Translations under genes and position numbers: made by a program
Origin: Lota lota
Taxonomy: Eukaryota > Chordata > Actinopteri > Gadiformes > Lotidae
Direction of reading: 5' to 3'
NCBI GenBank assembly: GCA_026745465.1
Contig: JACYXH010000189.1
Location: 110,001-174,000, forward strand
DNA: 64,000 nt
In this document: positions 49,829 through 60,750 of the stretch, in pieces
How positions within the stretch are numbered: position 1 is the stretch's first letter
How the letters are laid out: the number at the start of each line of letters is the position of its first letter
Notes under the pieces: model-generated
Told to the model about the DNA's origin: nothing
Databases searched by the model: none
The model's input: the letters and a program-made list of their open reading frames with translations, nothing else

Positions 49829-49914
49829 TCCTTCGAGCCGGAGATGAACCACCAACCTATTGATTTAAGACTTTTTAAAATAGTCCTCCGCTCCACCAAC
49901 TGAGTTATTGTAGC
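49829..49914 (-). pseudogene. decayed tRNA-Tyr copy P23 (P86)
   Basis: P86, CTATTGATTTAAG variant. Confidence 0.88.
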
Positions 49915-50039
49915 TTCAGTTAGCATGGTAACTGAGAGGAATAGCCACAAAACCTCTCGGCCACATCTTACAGTATTGCAATGTCGACATTCCTTTCATC
50001 AAATGACTCCCTCAAAGTCGTTGTCTACTTCCTAAACAT

Positions 50040-50127
50040 TCCTTCGAGCCGGAGTTGAACCAGCGACCTAAGGATATCAGACTCTTTTTATTACAGTCCT
50101 CCGCTCTACCAACTGAGCTATCGAATG
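50040..50127 (-). tRNA. tRNA-Tyr(GTA) T41, class F
   Basis: Class F. Confidence 0.68.
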
Positions 50128-50251
50128 GTCGGTAAGAGAGGTTATTGGTAGGAATGTCTAACAATATTATTGGCAAACCCAGCATTATGCCATATTGGAA
50201 ATTTCTTAACCAAATTATAGCTGTCAAAGTCGTACAGCACTTCCAAAAAAT

Positions 50252-50337
50252 TCCTTCGAGCCGGAGATTAACCACCAACCTACTGATTTAAGACTTTTTA
50301 AAATAGTCCTCCGCTCCACCAACTGAGTTATTGTAGC
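50252..50337 (-). pseudogene. decayed tRNA-Tyr copy P24 (P86x)
   Basis: P86x. Confidence 0.88.
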
Positions 50338-50464
50338 TTCAGTTAGCATGGTAACTGAGAGGAATAGCCACAAAACCTCTCGGCCGCATCCCACATTAAT
50401 GCAACATCGACATTCCTTTCACCAAATGTCAATCCCTCAAAGTTGTTCTGTATTTCCTAAAAAT

Positions 50465-50552
50465 TCCTTCGATCCGGAGTTGAACCAGCGACTTAAGGAT
50501 ATCAGACTCTTTTTACTACAGTCCTCCGCTCTACCAACTGAGCTATCGAAGG
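50465..50552 (-). tRNA. tRNA-Tyr(GTA) T42
   Basis: Class C; 5' spacer has CTGCATTTCGCC, shared only with T62. Confidence 0.75.
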
Positions 50553-50676
50553 GTATGTATGAGATGTTATTGGTAAGAATATCTACAAATAATATTGGCA
50601 AACCCTGCATTTCGCCATATTGGCAATTTCTTAACCAAAGGATAGCTATCAAAGTTGCACTGCACTTCCTAAAAAT

Positions 50677-50764
50677 TCCTTCGAGCCGGAGTTGAACCAG
50701 CGACCTAAGGATATCAGACTCTTTTTACTACAGTCCTCCGCTCTACCAACTGAGCTATCGAAGG
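50677..50764 (-). tRNA. tRNA-Tyr(GTA) T43
   Basis: Class A. Confidence 0.95.
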
Positions 50765-50887
50765 GTCTGTATGAGCTGTTATTGGTAGGAAAACCTACAA
50801 ATAATATTGGCAAACCCAGCATTATGCCATATTGGCAATTTCTTAGCCAAAGGATAGCTATCAAATTTGCAATGCACTTCCAAAAAT

Positions 50888-50975
50888 TCCTTCGAGCCAG
50901 AGTTGAACCAGCGACCTAAGGATATCAGACTCTTTTTACTACAGTCCTCCGCTCTAGCAACTGAGCTATCGAAGG
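50888..50975 (-). tRNA. tRNA-Tyr(GTA) T44, probably impaired
   Basis: Class D plus G19>C, which hits the A box and the G19-C56 tertiary pair. The change is absent from T64, 6,586 bp away. Confidence 0.65.
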
Positions 50976-51099
50976 GTCTGTATGAGCTGTTATTGGTAGG
51001 AATACTTACAAATAATATTGGCAAACCCAGCATTATGCCATATTCGCAATTTCTTAGCCAAAGGATAGCTATCAAAGTTGCACTGCACTTCCTAAAAAT

Positions 51100-51187
51100 T
51101 CCTTCAAGCCGGAGTTGAACCAGCGACCTAAGGATTTCAGGCTCTTTTCACTACAGTCCTCCGCTCTACCAACTGAGCTATCGAAGG
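51100..51187 (-). tRNA. tRNA-Tyr(GTA) T45
   Basis: Class B. Confidence 0.88.
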
Positions 51188-51311
51188 GTCGGTACGAGAG
51201 GTTATTGGTACGAAGGTCTACCAATAATATTAGCAAACTCAGCATTATGCCATATTGGCAATTTCCTAACCAAATTATAGCTGTCAAAGTCTTACAGCAC
51301 TTCCAAAAAAT

Positions 51312-51399
51312 TCCTTCGAGCCGGAGATGAACCACCAACCTACGGATTTAAGACTCTTTTTAAAGTAGTCCTCCGATCCACCAACTGAGTTATTGTAGC
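51312..51399 (-). pseudogene. decayed tRNA-Tyr copy P25 (P88)
   Basis: P88. Confidence 0.88.
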
Positions 51400-51526
51400 T
51401 TGAGTTAGCATGGTTACTGCGAGGAATAGCCACAAAACTTCTCGGCCACATCCCACATTAATGCAACATCGACATTCCTTTCACCAAATGACAATCCCTC
51501 AAAGTTGTTCTCTATTTCCTAAAAAT

Positions 51527-51614
51527 TCCTTCGAGCCGGAGTTGAACCAGCGACCTAAGGATATCAGACTCTTTTTACTACAGTCCTCCGCTCTACCAAC
51601 TGAGCTATCGAAGG
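51527..51614 (-). tRNA. tRNA-Tyr(GTA) T46
   Basis: Class A. Confidence 0.95.
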
Positions 51615-51738
51615 GTCTGTATGAGCTGTTATTGGTAGGAATATCTACAAATAATATTGGCAAATCCAGCATTATGCCATATTCGCAATTTCTTAGCCAA
51701 AGGATAGCTATCAAATTTGCAATGAACTTCCAAAAAAT

Positions 51739-51826
51739 TCCTTCGAGCCGGAGTTGAACCAGCGACCTAAGGATATCAGACTCTTTTTACTACAGTCCTC
51801 CGCTCTACCAACTGAGCTATCGAAGG
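51739..51826 (-). tRNA. tRNA-Tyr(GTA) T47
   Basis: Class A. Confidence 0.95.
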
Positions 51827-51950
51827 GTCGGTAAGAGAGGTTATTGGTAGGAATGTCTACCAATATTATTGGCAAACCCAGCATTATGCCATATTGGCAA
51901 TTTCTTAACCAAATTATAGCTGTCAAAGTCGTACAGCACTTCTAAAAAAT

Positions 51951-52036
51951 TCCTTCGAGCCGGAGATGAACCACCAACCTACTGATTTAAGACTTTTTAA
52001 AATAGTCCTCCGCTCCACCAACTGAGTTATTGTAGC
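51951..52036 (-). pseudogene. decayed tRNA-Tyr copy P26 (P86)
   Basis: P86. Confidence 0.88.
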
Positions 52037-52163
52037 TTCAGTTAGCATTGTTACTGCGAGGAATAGCCACAAATCCTCTCGGCCACATCCCATATTAATG
52101 CAACATCGACATTCCTTTCACCAAATGACAATCCCTTAAAGTTGTTCTGTATTTCCTAAAAAC

Positions 52164-52251
52164 TCCTTCGAGCCGGAGTTGAACCAGCGACCTAAGGATA
52201 TCAGACTCTTTTCACTACAGTCCTCCGCTCTACCAACTGAGCTATCTAATG
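52164..52251 (-). tRNA. tRNA-Tyr(GTA) T48, probably impaired
   Basis: Class E with C2>A and C5>A: two mismatches in the acceptor stem. Same changes in T68. Confidence 0.58.
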
Positions 52252-52375
52252 GTCGGTAAGAGAGGTTATTGGTAGGAATGTCTAACAATATTATTGGCAA
52301 ACCCAGCATTATGCCATATTGGAAATTTCTTAACCAAATTATAGCTGTCAAAGTCGTACAGCACTTCCAAAAAAT

Positions 52376-52461
52376 TCCTTCGAGCCGGAGATTAACCACC
52401 AACCTACTGATTTAAGACTTTTTAAAATAGTCCTCCGCTCCACCAACTGAGTTATTGTAGC
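52376..52461 (-). pseudogene. decayed tRNA-Tyr copy P27 (P86x)
   Basis: P86x. Confidence 0.88.
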
Positions 52462-52588
52462 TTCAGTTAGCATGGTAACTGAGAGGAATAGCCACAAAAC
52501 CTCTCGGCCGCATCCCACATTAATGCAACATCGACATTCCTTTCACCAAATGTCAATCCCTCAAAGTTGTTCTGTATTTCCTAAAAAT

Positions 52589-52676
52589 TCCTTCGATCCG
52601 GAGTTGAACCAGCGACTTAAGGATATCAGACTCTTTTTACTACAGTCCTCCGCTCTACCAACTGAGCTATCGAAGG
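52589..52676 (-). tRNA. tRNA-Tyr(GTA) T49
   Basis: Class C. Confidence 0.75.
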
Positions 52677-52800
52677 GTATGTATGAGATGTTATTGGTAA
52701 GAATATCTACAAATAATATTGGCAAACCCTGCATTACGCCATATTGGCAATTTCTTAACCAAAGGATAGCTATCAAAGTTGCACTGCACTTCCTAAAAAT

Positions 52801-52888
52801 TCCTTCGAGCCGGAGTTGAACCAGCGACCTAAGGATATCAGACTCTTTTTACTACAGTCCTCCGCTCTACCAACTGAGCTATCGAGGG
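52801..52888 (-). tRNA. tRNA-Tyr(GTA) T50
   Basis: Class A with T3>C (C3-A70 mismatch), shared only with T70. Confidence 0.75.
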
Positions 52889-53012
52889 GTCTGTATGAGC
52901 TGTTATTGGTAGGAAAACCTACAAATAATATTGGCAAACCCAGCATTATGCCATATTGGCAATTTCTTAGCCAAAGGATAGCTATCAAAGTTGCACTGCA
53001 CTTCCTAAAAAT

Positions 53013-53100
53013 TCCTTCAAGCCGGAGTTGAACCAGCGACCTAAGGATTTCAGGCTCTTTTCACTACAGTCCTCCGCTCTACCAACTGAGCTATCGAAGG
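53013..53100 (-). tRNA. tRNA-Tyr(GTA) T51
   Basis: Class B; the class D unit expected before it is missing and the spacer is a hybrid. Confidence 0.88.
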
Positions 53101-53224
53101 GTCGGTACGAGAGGTTATTGGTACGAAGGTCTACCAATAATATTAGCAAACTCAGCATTATGCCATATTGGCAATTTCCTAACCAAATTATAGCTGTCAA
53201 AGTCTTACAGCACTTCCAAAAAAT

Positions 53225-53312
53225 TCCTTCGAGCCGGAGATGAACCACCAACCTACGGATTTAAGACTCTTTTTAAAGTAGTCCTCCGATCCACCAACTG
53301 AGTTATTGTAGC
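53225..53312 (-). pseudogene. decayed tRNA-Tyr copy P28 (P88)
   Basis: P88. Confidence 0.88.
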
Positions 53313-53439
53313 TTGAGTTAGCATGGTTACTGCGAGGAATAGCCACAAAACTTCTCGGCCACATCCCACATTAATGCAACATCGACATTCCTTTCACCAA
53401 ATGACAATCCCTCAAAGTTGTTCTCTATTTCCTAAAAAT

Positions 53440-53527
53440 TCCTTCGAGCCGGAGTTGAACCAGCGACCTAAGGATATCAGACTCTTTTTACTACAGTCCT
53501 CCGCTCTACCAACTGAGCTATCGAAGG
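53440..53527 (-). tRNA. tRNA-Tyr(GTA) T52
   Basis: Class A. Confidence 0.95.
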
Positions 53528-53651
53528 GTCTGTATGAGCTGTTATTGGTAGGAATATCTACAAATAATATTGGCAAATCCAGCATTATGCCATATTCGCA
53601 ATTTCTTAGCCAAAGGATAGCTATCAAATTTGCAATGAACTTCCAAAAAAT

Positions 53652-53739
53652 TCCTTCGAGCCGGAGTTGAACCAGCGACCTAAGGATATCAGACTCTTTT
53701 TACTACAGTCCTCCGCTCTACCAACTGAGCTATCGAAGG
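53652..53739 (-). tRNA. tRNA-Tyr(GTA) T53
   Basis: Class A. Confidence 0.95.
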
Positions 53740-53863
53740 GTCGGTAAGAGAGGTTATTGGTAGGAATGTCTACCAATATTATTGGCAAACCCAGCATTAT
53801 GCCATATTGGCAATTTCTTAACCAAATTATAGCTGTCAAAGTCGTACAGCACTTCTAAAAAAT

Positions 53864-53949
53864 TCCTTCGAGCCGGAGATGAACCACCAACCTACTGATT
53901 TAAGACTTTTTAAAATAGTCCTCCGCTCCACCAACTGAGTTATTGTAGC
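53864..53949 (-). pseudogene. decayed tRNA-Tyr copy P29 (P86)
   Basis: P86. Confidence 0.88.
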
Positions 53950-54076
53950 TTCAGTTAGCATTGTTACTGCGAGGAATAGCCACAAATCCTCTCGGCCACA
54001 TCCCATATTAATGCAACATCGACATTCCTTTCACCAAATGACAATCCCTTAAAGTTGTTCTGTATTTCCTAAAAAC

Positions 54077-54164
54077 TCCTTCGAGCCGGAGTTGAACCAG
54101 CGACCTAAGGATATCAGACTCTTTTCACTACAGTCCTCCGCTCTACCAACTGAGCTATCGAATG
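54077..54164 (-). tRNA. tRNA-Tyr(GTA) T54
   Basis: Class E with C2>A. Confidence 0.72.
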
Positions 54165-54288
54165 GTCGGTAAGAGAGGTTATTGGTAGGAATGTCTAACA
54201 ATATTATTGGCAAACCCAGCATTATGCCATATTGGAAATTTCTTAACCAAATTATAGCTGTCAAAGTCGTACAGCACTTCCAAAAAAT

Positions 54289-54374
54289 TCCTTCGAGCCG
54301 GAGATTAACCACCAACCTACTGATTTAAGACTTTTTAAAATAGTCCTCCGCTCCACCAACTGAGTTATTGTAGC
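54289..54374 (-). pseudogene. decayed tRNA-Tyr copy P30 (P86x)
   Basis: P86x. Confidence 0.88.
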
Positions 54375-54501
54375 TTCAGTTAGCATGGTAACTGAGAGGA
54401 ATAGCCACAAAACCTCTCGGCCGCATCCCACATTAATGCAACATCGACATTCCTTTCACCAAATGTCAATCCCTCAAAGTTGTTCTGTATTTCCTAAAAA
54501 T

Positions 54502-54589
54502 TCCTTCGATCCGGAGTTGAACCAGCGACTTAAGGATATCAGACTCTTTTTACTACAGTCCTCCGCTCTACCAACTGAGCTATCGAAGG
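54502..54589 (-). tRNA. tRNA-Tyr(GTA) T55
   Basis: Class C. Confidence 0.75.
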
Positions 54590-54713
54590 GTATGTATGAG
54601 ATGTTATTGGTAAGAATATCTACAAATAATATTGGCAAACCCTGCATTACGCCATATTGGCAATTTCTTAACCAAAGGATAGCTATCAAAGTTGCACTGC
54701 ACTTCCTAAAAAT

Positions 54714-54801
54714 TCCTTCGAGCCGGAGTTGAACCAGCGACCTAAGGATATCAGACTCTTTTTACTACAGTCCTCCGCTCTACCAACTGAGCTATCGAAG
54801 G
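54714..54801 (-). tRNA. tRNA-Tyr(GTA) T56
   Basis: Class A. Confidence 0.95.
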
Positions 54802-54924
54802 GTCTGTATGAGCTGTTATTGGTAGGAAAACCTACAAATAATATTGGCAAACCCAGCATTATGCCATATTGGCAATTTCTTAGCCAAAGGATAGCTATCA
54901 AATTTGCAATGCACTTCCAAAAAT

Positions 54925-55012
54925 TCCTTCGAGCCAGAGTTGAACCAGCGACCTAAGGATATCAGACTCTTTTTACTACAGTCCTCCGCTCTACCAACTG
55001 AGCTATCGAAGG
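54925..55012 (-). tRNA. tRNA-Tyr(GTA) T57
   Basis: Class D, recombinant form as T29. Confidence 0.83.
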
Positions 55013-55136
55013 GTCGGTACGAGAGGTTATTGGTACGAAGGTCTACCAATAATATTAGCAAACTCAGCATTATGCCATATTGGCAATTTCCTAACCAAAT
55101 TATAGCTGTCAAAGTCTTACAGCACTTCCAAAAAAT

Positions 55137-55224
55137 TCCTTCGAGCCGGAGATGAACCACCAACCTACGGATTTAAGACTCTTTTTAAAGTAGTCCTCCG
55201 ATCCACCAACTGAGTTATTGTAGC
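55137..55224 (-). pseudogene. decayed tRNA-Tyr copy P31 (P88)
   Basis: P88. Confidence 0.88.
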
Positions 55225-55351
55225 TTGAGTTAGCATGGTTACTGCGAGGAATAGCCACAAAACTTCTCGGCCACATCCCACATTAATGCAACATCGACAT
55301 TCCTTTCACCAAATGACAATCCCTCAAAGTTGTTCTCTATTTCCTAAAAAT

Positions 55352-55439
55352 TCCTTCGAGCCGGAGTTGAACCAGCGACCTAAGGATATCAGACTCTTTT
55401 TACTACAGTCCTCCGCTCTACCAACTGAGCTATCGAAGG
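55352..55439 (-). tRNA. tRNA-Tyr(GTA) T58
   Basis: Class A. Confidence 0.95.
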
Positions 55440-55563
55440 GTCGGTAAGAGAGGTTATTGGTAGGAATGTCTACCAATATTATTGGCAAACCCAGCATTAT
55501 GCCATATTGGCAATTTCTTAACCAAATTATAGCTGTCAAAGTCGTACAGCACTTCTAAAAAAT

Positions 55564-55649
55564 TCCTTCGAGCCGGAGATGAACCACCAACCTACTGATT
55601 TAAGACTTTTTAAAATAGTCCTCCGCTCCACCAACTGAGTTATTGTAGC
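55564..55649 (-). pseudogene. decayed tRNA-Tyr copy P32 (P86)
   Basis: P86. Confidence 0.88.
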
Positions 55650-55776
55650 TTCAGTTAGCATTGTTACTGCGAGGAATAGCCACAAATCCTCTCGGCCACA
55701 TCCCATATTAATGCAACATCGACATTCCTTTCACCAAATGACAATCCCTTAAAGTTGTTCTGTATTTCCTAAAAAC

Positions 55777-55864
55777 TCCTTCGAGCCGGAGTTGAACCAG
55801 CGACCTAAGGATATCAGACTCTTTTCACTACAGTCCTCCGCTCTACCAACTGAGCTATCGAAGG
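55777..55864 (-). tRNA. tRNA-Tyr(GTA) T59
   Basis: Class E. Confidence 0.93.
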
Positions 55865-55988
55865 GTCTGTATGAGCTGTTATTGGTAGGAATACTTACAA
55901 ATAATATTGGCAAACCCAGCATTATGGCATATTGGCAATTTCTTAGCCAAAGGATAGCTATCAAATTTGCAATGCACTTCCAAAAAAT

Positions 55989-56074
55989 TCCTTCGAGCCG
56001 GAGATGAACCACCAACCTACTGATTTAAGACTTTTTAAAATAGTCCTCCGCTCCACCAACTGAGTTATTGTAGC
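55989..56074 (-). pseudogene. decayed tRNA-Tyr copy P33 (P86)
   Basis: P86. Confidence 0.88.
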
Positions 56075-56203
56075 TTCAGTTAGCATGGTAACTGAGAGGA
56101 ATAGGCACAAAACCTCTCGGCCACATCCCACAAAATAATGCAACATCGACATTCCTTTCACCAAATGACAATCCCTCAAAGTTGTTCTGTTTTTCCTAAA
56201 AAC

Positions 56204-56291
56204 TCCTTCGAGCCGGAGTTGAACCAGCGACCTAAGGATATCAGACTCTTTTTACTACAGTCCTCCGCTCTACCAACTGAGCTATCGAAGG
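56204..56291 (-). tRNA. tRNA-Tyr(GTA) T60
   Basis: Class A. Confidence 0.95.
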
Positions 56292-56414
56292 GTCGGTAAG
56301 AGAGGTTATTGGTAGGAATGTCTACCAATATTATTGGCAAACCCAGCATTATGCCATATTGGCAATTTCTTAACCAAATTATAACTGTCAAAGTCGTACA
56401 GCACTTCCAAAAAT

Positions 56415-56500
56415 TCCTTCGAGCCGGAGATGAACCACCAACCTATTGATTTAAGACTTTTTAAAATAGTCCTCCGCTCCACCAACTGAGTTATTGTAGC
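56415..56500 (-). pseudogene. decayed tRNA-Tyr copy P34 (P86)
   Basis: P86; one A fewer in the 3' A/T run than P23, shared with P45. Confidence 0.88.
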
Positions 56501-56625
56501 TTCAGTTAGCATGGTAACTGAGAGGAATAGCCACAAAACCTCTCGGCCACATCTTACAGTATTGCAATGTCGACATTCCTTTCATCAAATGACTCCCTCA
56601 AAGTCGTTGTCTACTTCCTAAACAT

Positions 56626-56713
56626 TCCTTCGAGCCGGAGTTGAACCAGCGACCTAAGGATATCAGACTCTTTTTATTACAGTCCTCCGCTCTACCAACT
56701 GAGCTATCGAATG
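56626..56713 (-). tRNA. tRNA-Tyr(GTA) T61, class F
   Basis: Class F. Confidence 0.68.
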
Positions 56714-56837
56714 GTCGGTAAGAGAGGTTATTGGTAGGAATGTCTAACAATATTATTGGCAAACCCAGCATTATGCCATATTGGAAATTTCTTAACCAAA
56801 TTATAGCTGTCAAAGTCGTACAGCACTTCCAAAAAAT

Positions 56838-56923
56838 TCCTTCGAGCCGGAGATTAACCACCAACCTACTGATTTAAGACTTTTTAAAATAGTCCTCCGC
56901 TCCACCAACTGAGTTATTGTAGC
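56838..56923 (-). pseudogene. decayed tRNA-Tyr copy P35 (P86x)
   Basis: P86x. Confidence 0.88.
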
Positions 56924-57050
56924 TTCAGTTAGCATGGTAACTGAGAGGAATAGCCACAAAACCTCTCGGCCGCATCCCACATTAATGCAACATCGACATT
57001 CCTTTCACCAAATGTCAATCCCTCAAAGTTGTTCTGTATTTCCTAAAAAT

Positions 57051-57138
57051 TCCTTCGATCCGGAGTTGAACCAGCGACTTAAGGATATCAGACTCTTTTT
57101 ACTACAGTCCTCCGCTCTACCAACTGAGCTATCGAAGG
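57051..57138 (-). tRNA. tRNA-Tyr(GTA) T62
   Basis: Class C; spacer variant as T42. Confidence 0.75.
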
Positions 57139-57262
57139 GTATGTATGAGATGTTATTGGTAAGAATATCTACAAATAATATTGGCAAACCCTGCATTTCG
57201 CCATATTGGCAATTTCTTAACCAAAGGATAGCTATCAAAGTTGCACTGCACTTCCTAAAAAT

Positions 57263-57350
57263 TCCTTCGAGCCGGAGTTGAACCAGCGACCTAAGGATAT
57301 CAGACTCTTTTTACTACAGTCCTCCGCTCTACCAACTGAGCTATCGAAGG
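57263..57350 (-). tRNA. tRNA-Tyr(GTA) T63
   Basis: Class A. Confidence 0.95.
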
Positions 57351-57473
57351 GTCTGTATGAGCTGTTATTGGTAGGAAAACCTACAAATAATATTGGCAAA
57401 CCCAGCATTATGCCATATTGGCAATTTCTTAGCCAAAGGATAGCTATCAAATTTGCAATGCACTTCCAAAAAT

Positions 57474-57561
57474 TCCTTCGAGCCAGAGTTGAACCAGCGA
57501 CCTAAGGATATCAGACTCTTTTTACTACAGTCCTCCGCTCTACCAACTGAGCTATCGAAGG
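57474..57561 (-). tRNA. tRNA-Tyr(GTA) T64
   Basis: Class D. Confidence 0.85.
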
Positions 57562-57685
57562 GTCTGTATGAGCTGTTATTGGTAGGAATACTTACAAATA
57601 ATATTGGCAAACCCAGCATTATGCCATATTCGCAATTTCTTAGCCAAAGGATAGCTATCAAAGTTGCACTGCACTTCCTAAAAAT

Positions 57686-57773
57686 TCCTTCAAGCCGGAG
57701 TTGAACCAGCGACCTAAGGATTTCAGGCTCTTTTCACTACAGTCCTCCGCTCTACCAACTGAGCTATCGAAGG
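57686..57773 (-). tRNA. tRNA-Tyr(GTA) T65
   Basis: Class B. Confidence 0.88.
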
Positions 57774-57897
57774 GTCGGTACGAGAGGTTATTGGTACGAA
57801 GGTCTACCAATAATATTAGCAAACTCAGCATTATGCCATATTGGCAATTTCCTAACCAAATTATAGCTGTCAAAGTCTTACAGCACTTCCAAAAAAT

Positions 57898-57985
57898 TCC
57901 TTCGAGCCGGAGATGAACCACCAACCTACGGATTTAAGACTCTTTTTAAAGTAGTCCTCCGATCCACCAACTGAGTTATTGTAGC
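57898..57985 (-). pseudogene. decayed tRNA-Tyr copy P36 (P88)
   Basis: P88. Confidence 0.88.
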
Positions 57986-58112
57986 TTGAGTTAGCATGGT
58001 TACTGCGAGGAATAGCCACAAAACTTCTCGGCCACATCCCACATTAATGCAACATCGACATTCCTTTCACCAAATGACAATCCCTCAAAGTTGTTCTCTA
58101 TTTCCTAAAAAT

Positions 58113-58200
58113 TCCTTCGAGCCGGAGTTGAACCAGCGACCTAAGGATATCAGACTCTTTTTACTACAGTCCTCCGCTCTACCAACTGAGCTATCGAAGG
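58113..58200 (-). tRNA. tRNA-Tyr(GTA) T66
   Basis: Class A. Confidence 0.95.
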
Positions 58201-58324
58201 GTCTGTATGAGCTGTTATTGGTAGGAATATCTACAAATAATATTGGCAAATCCAGCATTATGCCATATTCGCAATTTCTTAGCCAAAGGATAGCTATCAA
58301 ATTTGCAATGAACTTCCAAAAAAT

Positions 58325-58412
58325 TCCTTCGAGCCGGAGTTGAACCAGCGACCTAAGGATATCAGACTCTTTTTACTACAGTCCTCCGCTCTACCAACTG
58401 AGCTATCGAAGG
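58325..58412 (-). tRNA. tRNA-Tyr(GTA) T67
   Basis: Class A. Confidence 0.95.
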
Positions 58413-58536
58413 GTCGGTAAGAGAGGTTATTGGTAGGAATGTCTACCAATATTATTGGCAAACCCAGCATTATGCCATATTGGCAATTTCTTAACCAAAT
58501 TATAGCTGTCAAAGTCGTACAGCACTTCTAAAAAAT

Positions 58537-58622
58537 TCCTTCGAGCCGGAGATGAACCACCAACCTACTGATTTAAGACTTTTTAAAATAGTCCTCCGCT
58601 CCACCAACTGAGTTATTGTAGC
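58537..58622 (-). pseudogene. decayed tRNA-Tyr copy P37 (P86)
   Basis: P86. Confidence 0.88.
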
Positions 58623-58749
58623 TTCAGTTAGCATTGTTACTGCGAGGAATAGCCACAAATCCTCTCGGCCACATCCCATATTAATGCAACATCGACATTC
58701 CTTTCACCAAATGACAATCCCTTAAAGTTGTTCTGTATTTCCTAAAAAC

Positions 58750-58837
58750 TCCTTCGAGCCGGAGTTGAACCAGCGACCTAAGGATATCAGACTCTTTTCA
58801 CTACAGTCCTCCGCTCTACCAACTGAGCTATCTAATG
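58750..58837 (-). tRNA. tRNA-Tyr(GTA) T68, probably impaired
   Basis: Class E with C2>A and C5>A, as T48. Confidence 0.58.
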
Positions 58838-58961
58838 GTCGGTAAGAGAGGTTATTGGTAGGAATGTCTAACAATATTATTGGCAAACCCAGCATTATGC
58901 CATATTGGAAATTTCTTAACCAAATTATAGCTGTCAAAGTCGTACAGCACTTCCAAAAAAT

Positions 58962-59047
58962 TCCTTCGAGCCGGAGATTAACCACCAACCTACTGATTTA
59001 AGACTTTTTAAAATAGTCCTCCGCTCCACCAACTGAGTTATTGTAGC
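58962..59047 (-). pseudogene. decayed tRNA-Tyr copy P38 (P86x)
   Basis: P86x. Confidence 0.88.
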
Positions 59048-59174
59048 TTCAGTTAGCATGGTAACTGAGAGGAATAGCCACAAAACCTCTCGGCCGCATC
59101 CCACATTAATGCAACATCGACATTCCTTTCACCAAATGTCAATCCCTCAAAGTTGTTCTGTATTTCCTAAAAAT

Positions 59175-59262
59175 TCCTTCGATCCGGAGTTGAACCAGCG
59201 ACTTAAGGATATCAGACTCTTTTTACTACAGTCCTCCGCTCTACCAACTGAGCTATCGAAGG
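59175..59262 (-). tRNA. tRNA-Tyr(GTA) T69
   Basis: Class C. Confidence 0.75.
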
Positions 59263-59386
59263 GTATGTATGAGATGTTATTGGTAAGAATATCTACAAAT
59301 AATATTGGCAAACCCTGCATTACGCCATATTGGCAATTTCTTAACCAAAGGATAGCTATCAAAGTTGCACTGCACTTCCTAAAAAT

Positions 59387-59474
59387 TCCTTCGAGCCGGA
59401 GTTGAACCAGCGACCTAAGGATATCAGACTCTTTTTACTACAGTCCTCCGCTCTACCAACTGAGCTATCGAGGG
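59387..59474 (-). tRNA. tRNA-Tyr(GTA) T70
   Basis: Class A with T3>C, as T50. Confidence 0.75.
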
Positions 59475-59598
59475 GTCTGTATGAGCTGTTATTGGTAGGA
59501 AAACCTACAAATAATATTGGCAAACCCAGCATTATGCCATATTGGCAATTTCTTAGCCAAAGGATAGCTATCAAAGTTGCACTGCACTTCCTAAAAAT

Positions 59599-59686
59599 TC
59601 CTTCAAGCCGGAGTTGAACCAGCGACCTAAGGATTTCAGGCTCTTTTCACTACAGTCCTCCGCTCTACCAACTGAGCTATCGAAGG
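59599..59686 (-). tRNA. tRNA-Tyr(GTA) T71
   Basis: Class B. Confidence 0.88.
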
Positions 59687-59810
59687 GTCGGTACGAGAGG
59701 TTATTGGTACGAAGGTCTACCAATAATATTAGCAAACTCAGCATTATGCCATATTGGCAATTTCCTAACCAAATTATAGCTGTCAAAGTCTTACAGCACT
59801 TCCAAAAAAT

Positions 59811-59898
59811 TCCTTCGAGCCGGAGATGAACCACCAACCTACGGATTTAAGACTCTTTTTAAAGTAGTCCTCCGATCCACCAACTGAGTTATTGTAGC
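59811..59898 (-). pseudogene. decayed tRNA-Tyr copy P39 (P88)
   Basis: P88. Confidence 0.88.
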
Positions 59899-60025
59899 TT
59901 GAGTTAGCATGGTTACTGCGAGGAATAGCCACAAAACTTCTCGGCCACATCCCACATTAATGCAACATCGACATTCCTTTCACCAAATGACAATCCCTCA
60001 AAGTTGTTCTCTATTTCCTAAAAAT

Positions 60026-60113
60026 TCCTTCGAGCCGGAGTTGAACCAGCGACCTAAGGATATCAGACTCTTTTTACTACAGTCCTCCGCTCTACCAACT
60101 GAGCTATCGAAGG
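60026..60113 (-). tRNA. tRNA-Tyr(GTA) T72
   Basis: Class A. Confidence 0.95.
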
Positions 60114-60237
60114 GTCTGTATGAGCTGTTATTGGTAGGAATATCTACAAATAATATTGGCAAATCCAGCATTATGCCATATTCGCAATTTCTTAGCCAAA
60201 GGATAGCTATCAAATTTGCAATGAACTTCCAAAAAAT

Positions 60238-60325
60238 TCCTTCGAGCCGGAGTTGAACCAGCGACCTAAGGATATCAGACTCTTTTTACTACAGTCCTCC
60301 GCTCTACCAACTGAGCTATCGAAGG
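60238..60325 (-). tRNA. tRNA-Tyr(GTA) T73
   Basis: Class A. Confidence 0.95.
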
Positions 60326-60449
60326 GTCGGTAAGAGAGGTTATTGGTAGGAATGTCTACCAATATTATTGGCAAACCCAGCATTATGCCATATTGGCAAT
60401 TTCTTAACCAAATTATAGCTGTCAAAGTCGTACAGCACTTCTAAAAAAT

Positions 60450-60535
60450 TCCTTCGAGCCGGAGATGAACCACCAACCTACTGATTTAAGACTTTTTAAA
60501 ATAGTCCTCCGCTCCACCAACTGAGTTATTGTAGC
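60450..60535 (-). pseudogene. decayed tRNA-Tyr copy P40 (P86)
   Basis: P86. Confidence 0.88.
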
Positions 60536-60662
60536 TTCAGTTAGCATTGTTACTGCGAGGAATAGCCACAAATCCTCTCGGCCACATCCCATATTAATGC
60601 AACATCGACATTCCTTTCACCAAATGACAATCCCTTAAAGTTGTTCTGTATTTCCTAAAAAC

Positions 60663-60750
60663 TCCTTCGAGCCGGAGTTGAACCAGCGACCTAAGGATAT
60701 CAGACTCTTTTCACTACAGTCCTCCGCTCTACCAACTGAGCTATCGAATG
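60663..60750 (-). tRNA. tRNA-Tyr(GTA) T74
   Basis: Class E with C2>A. Confidence 0.72.
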
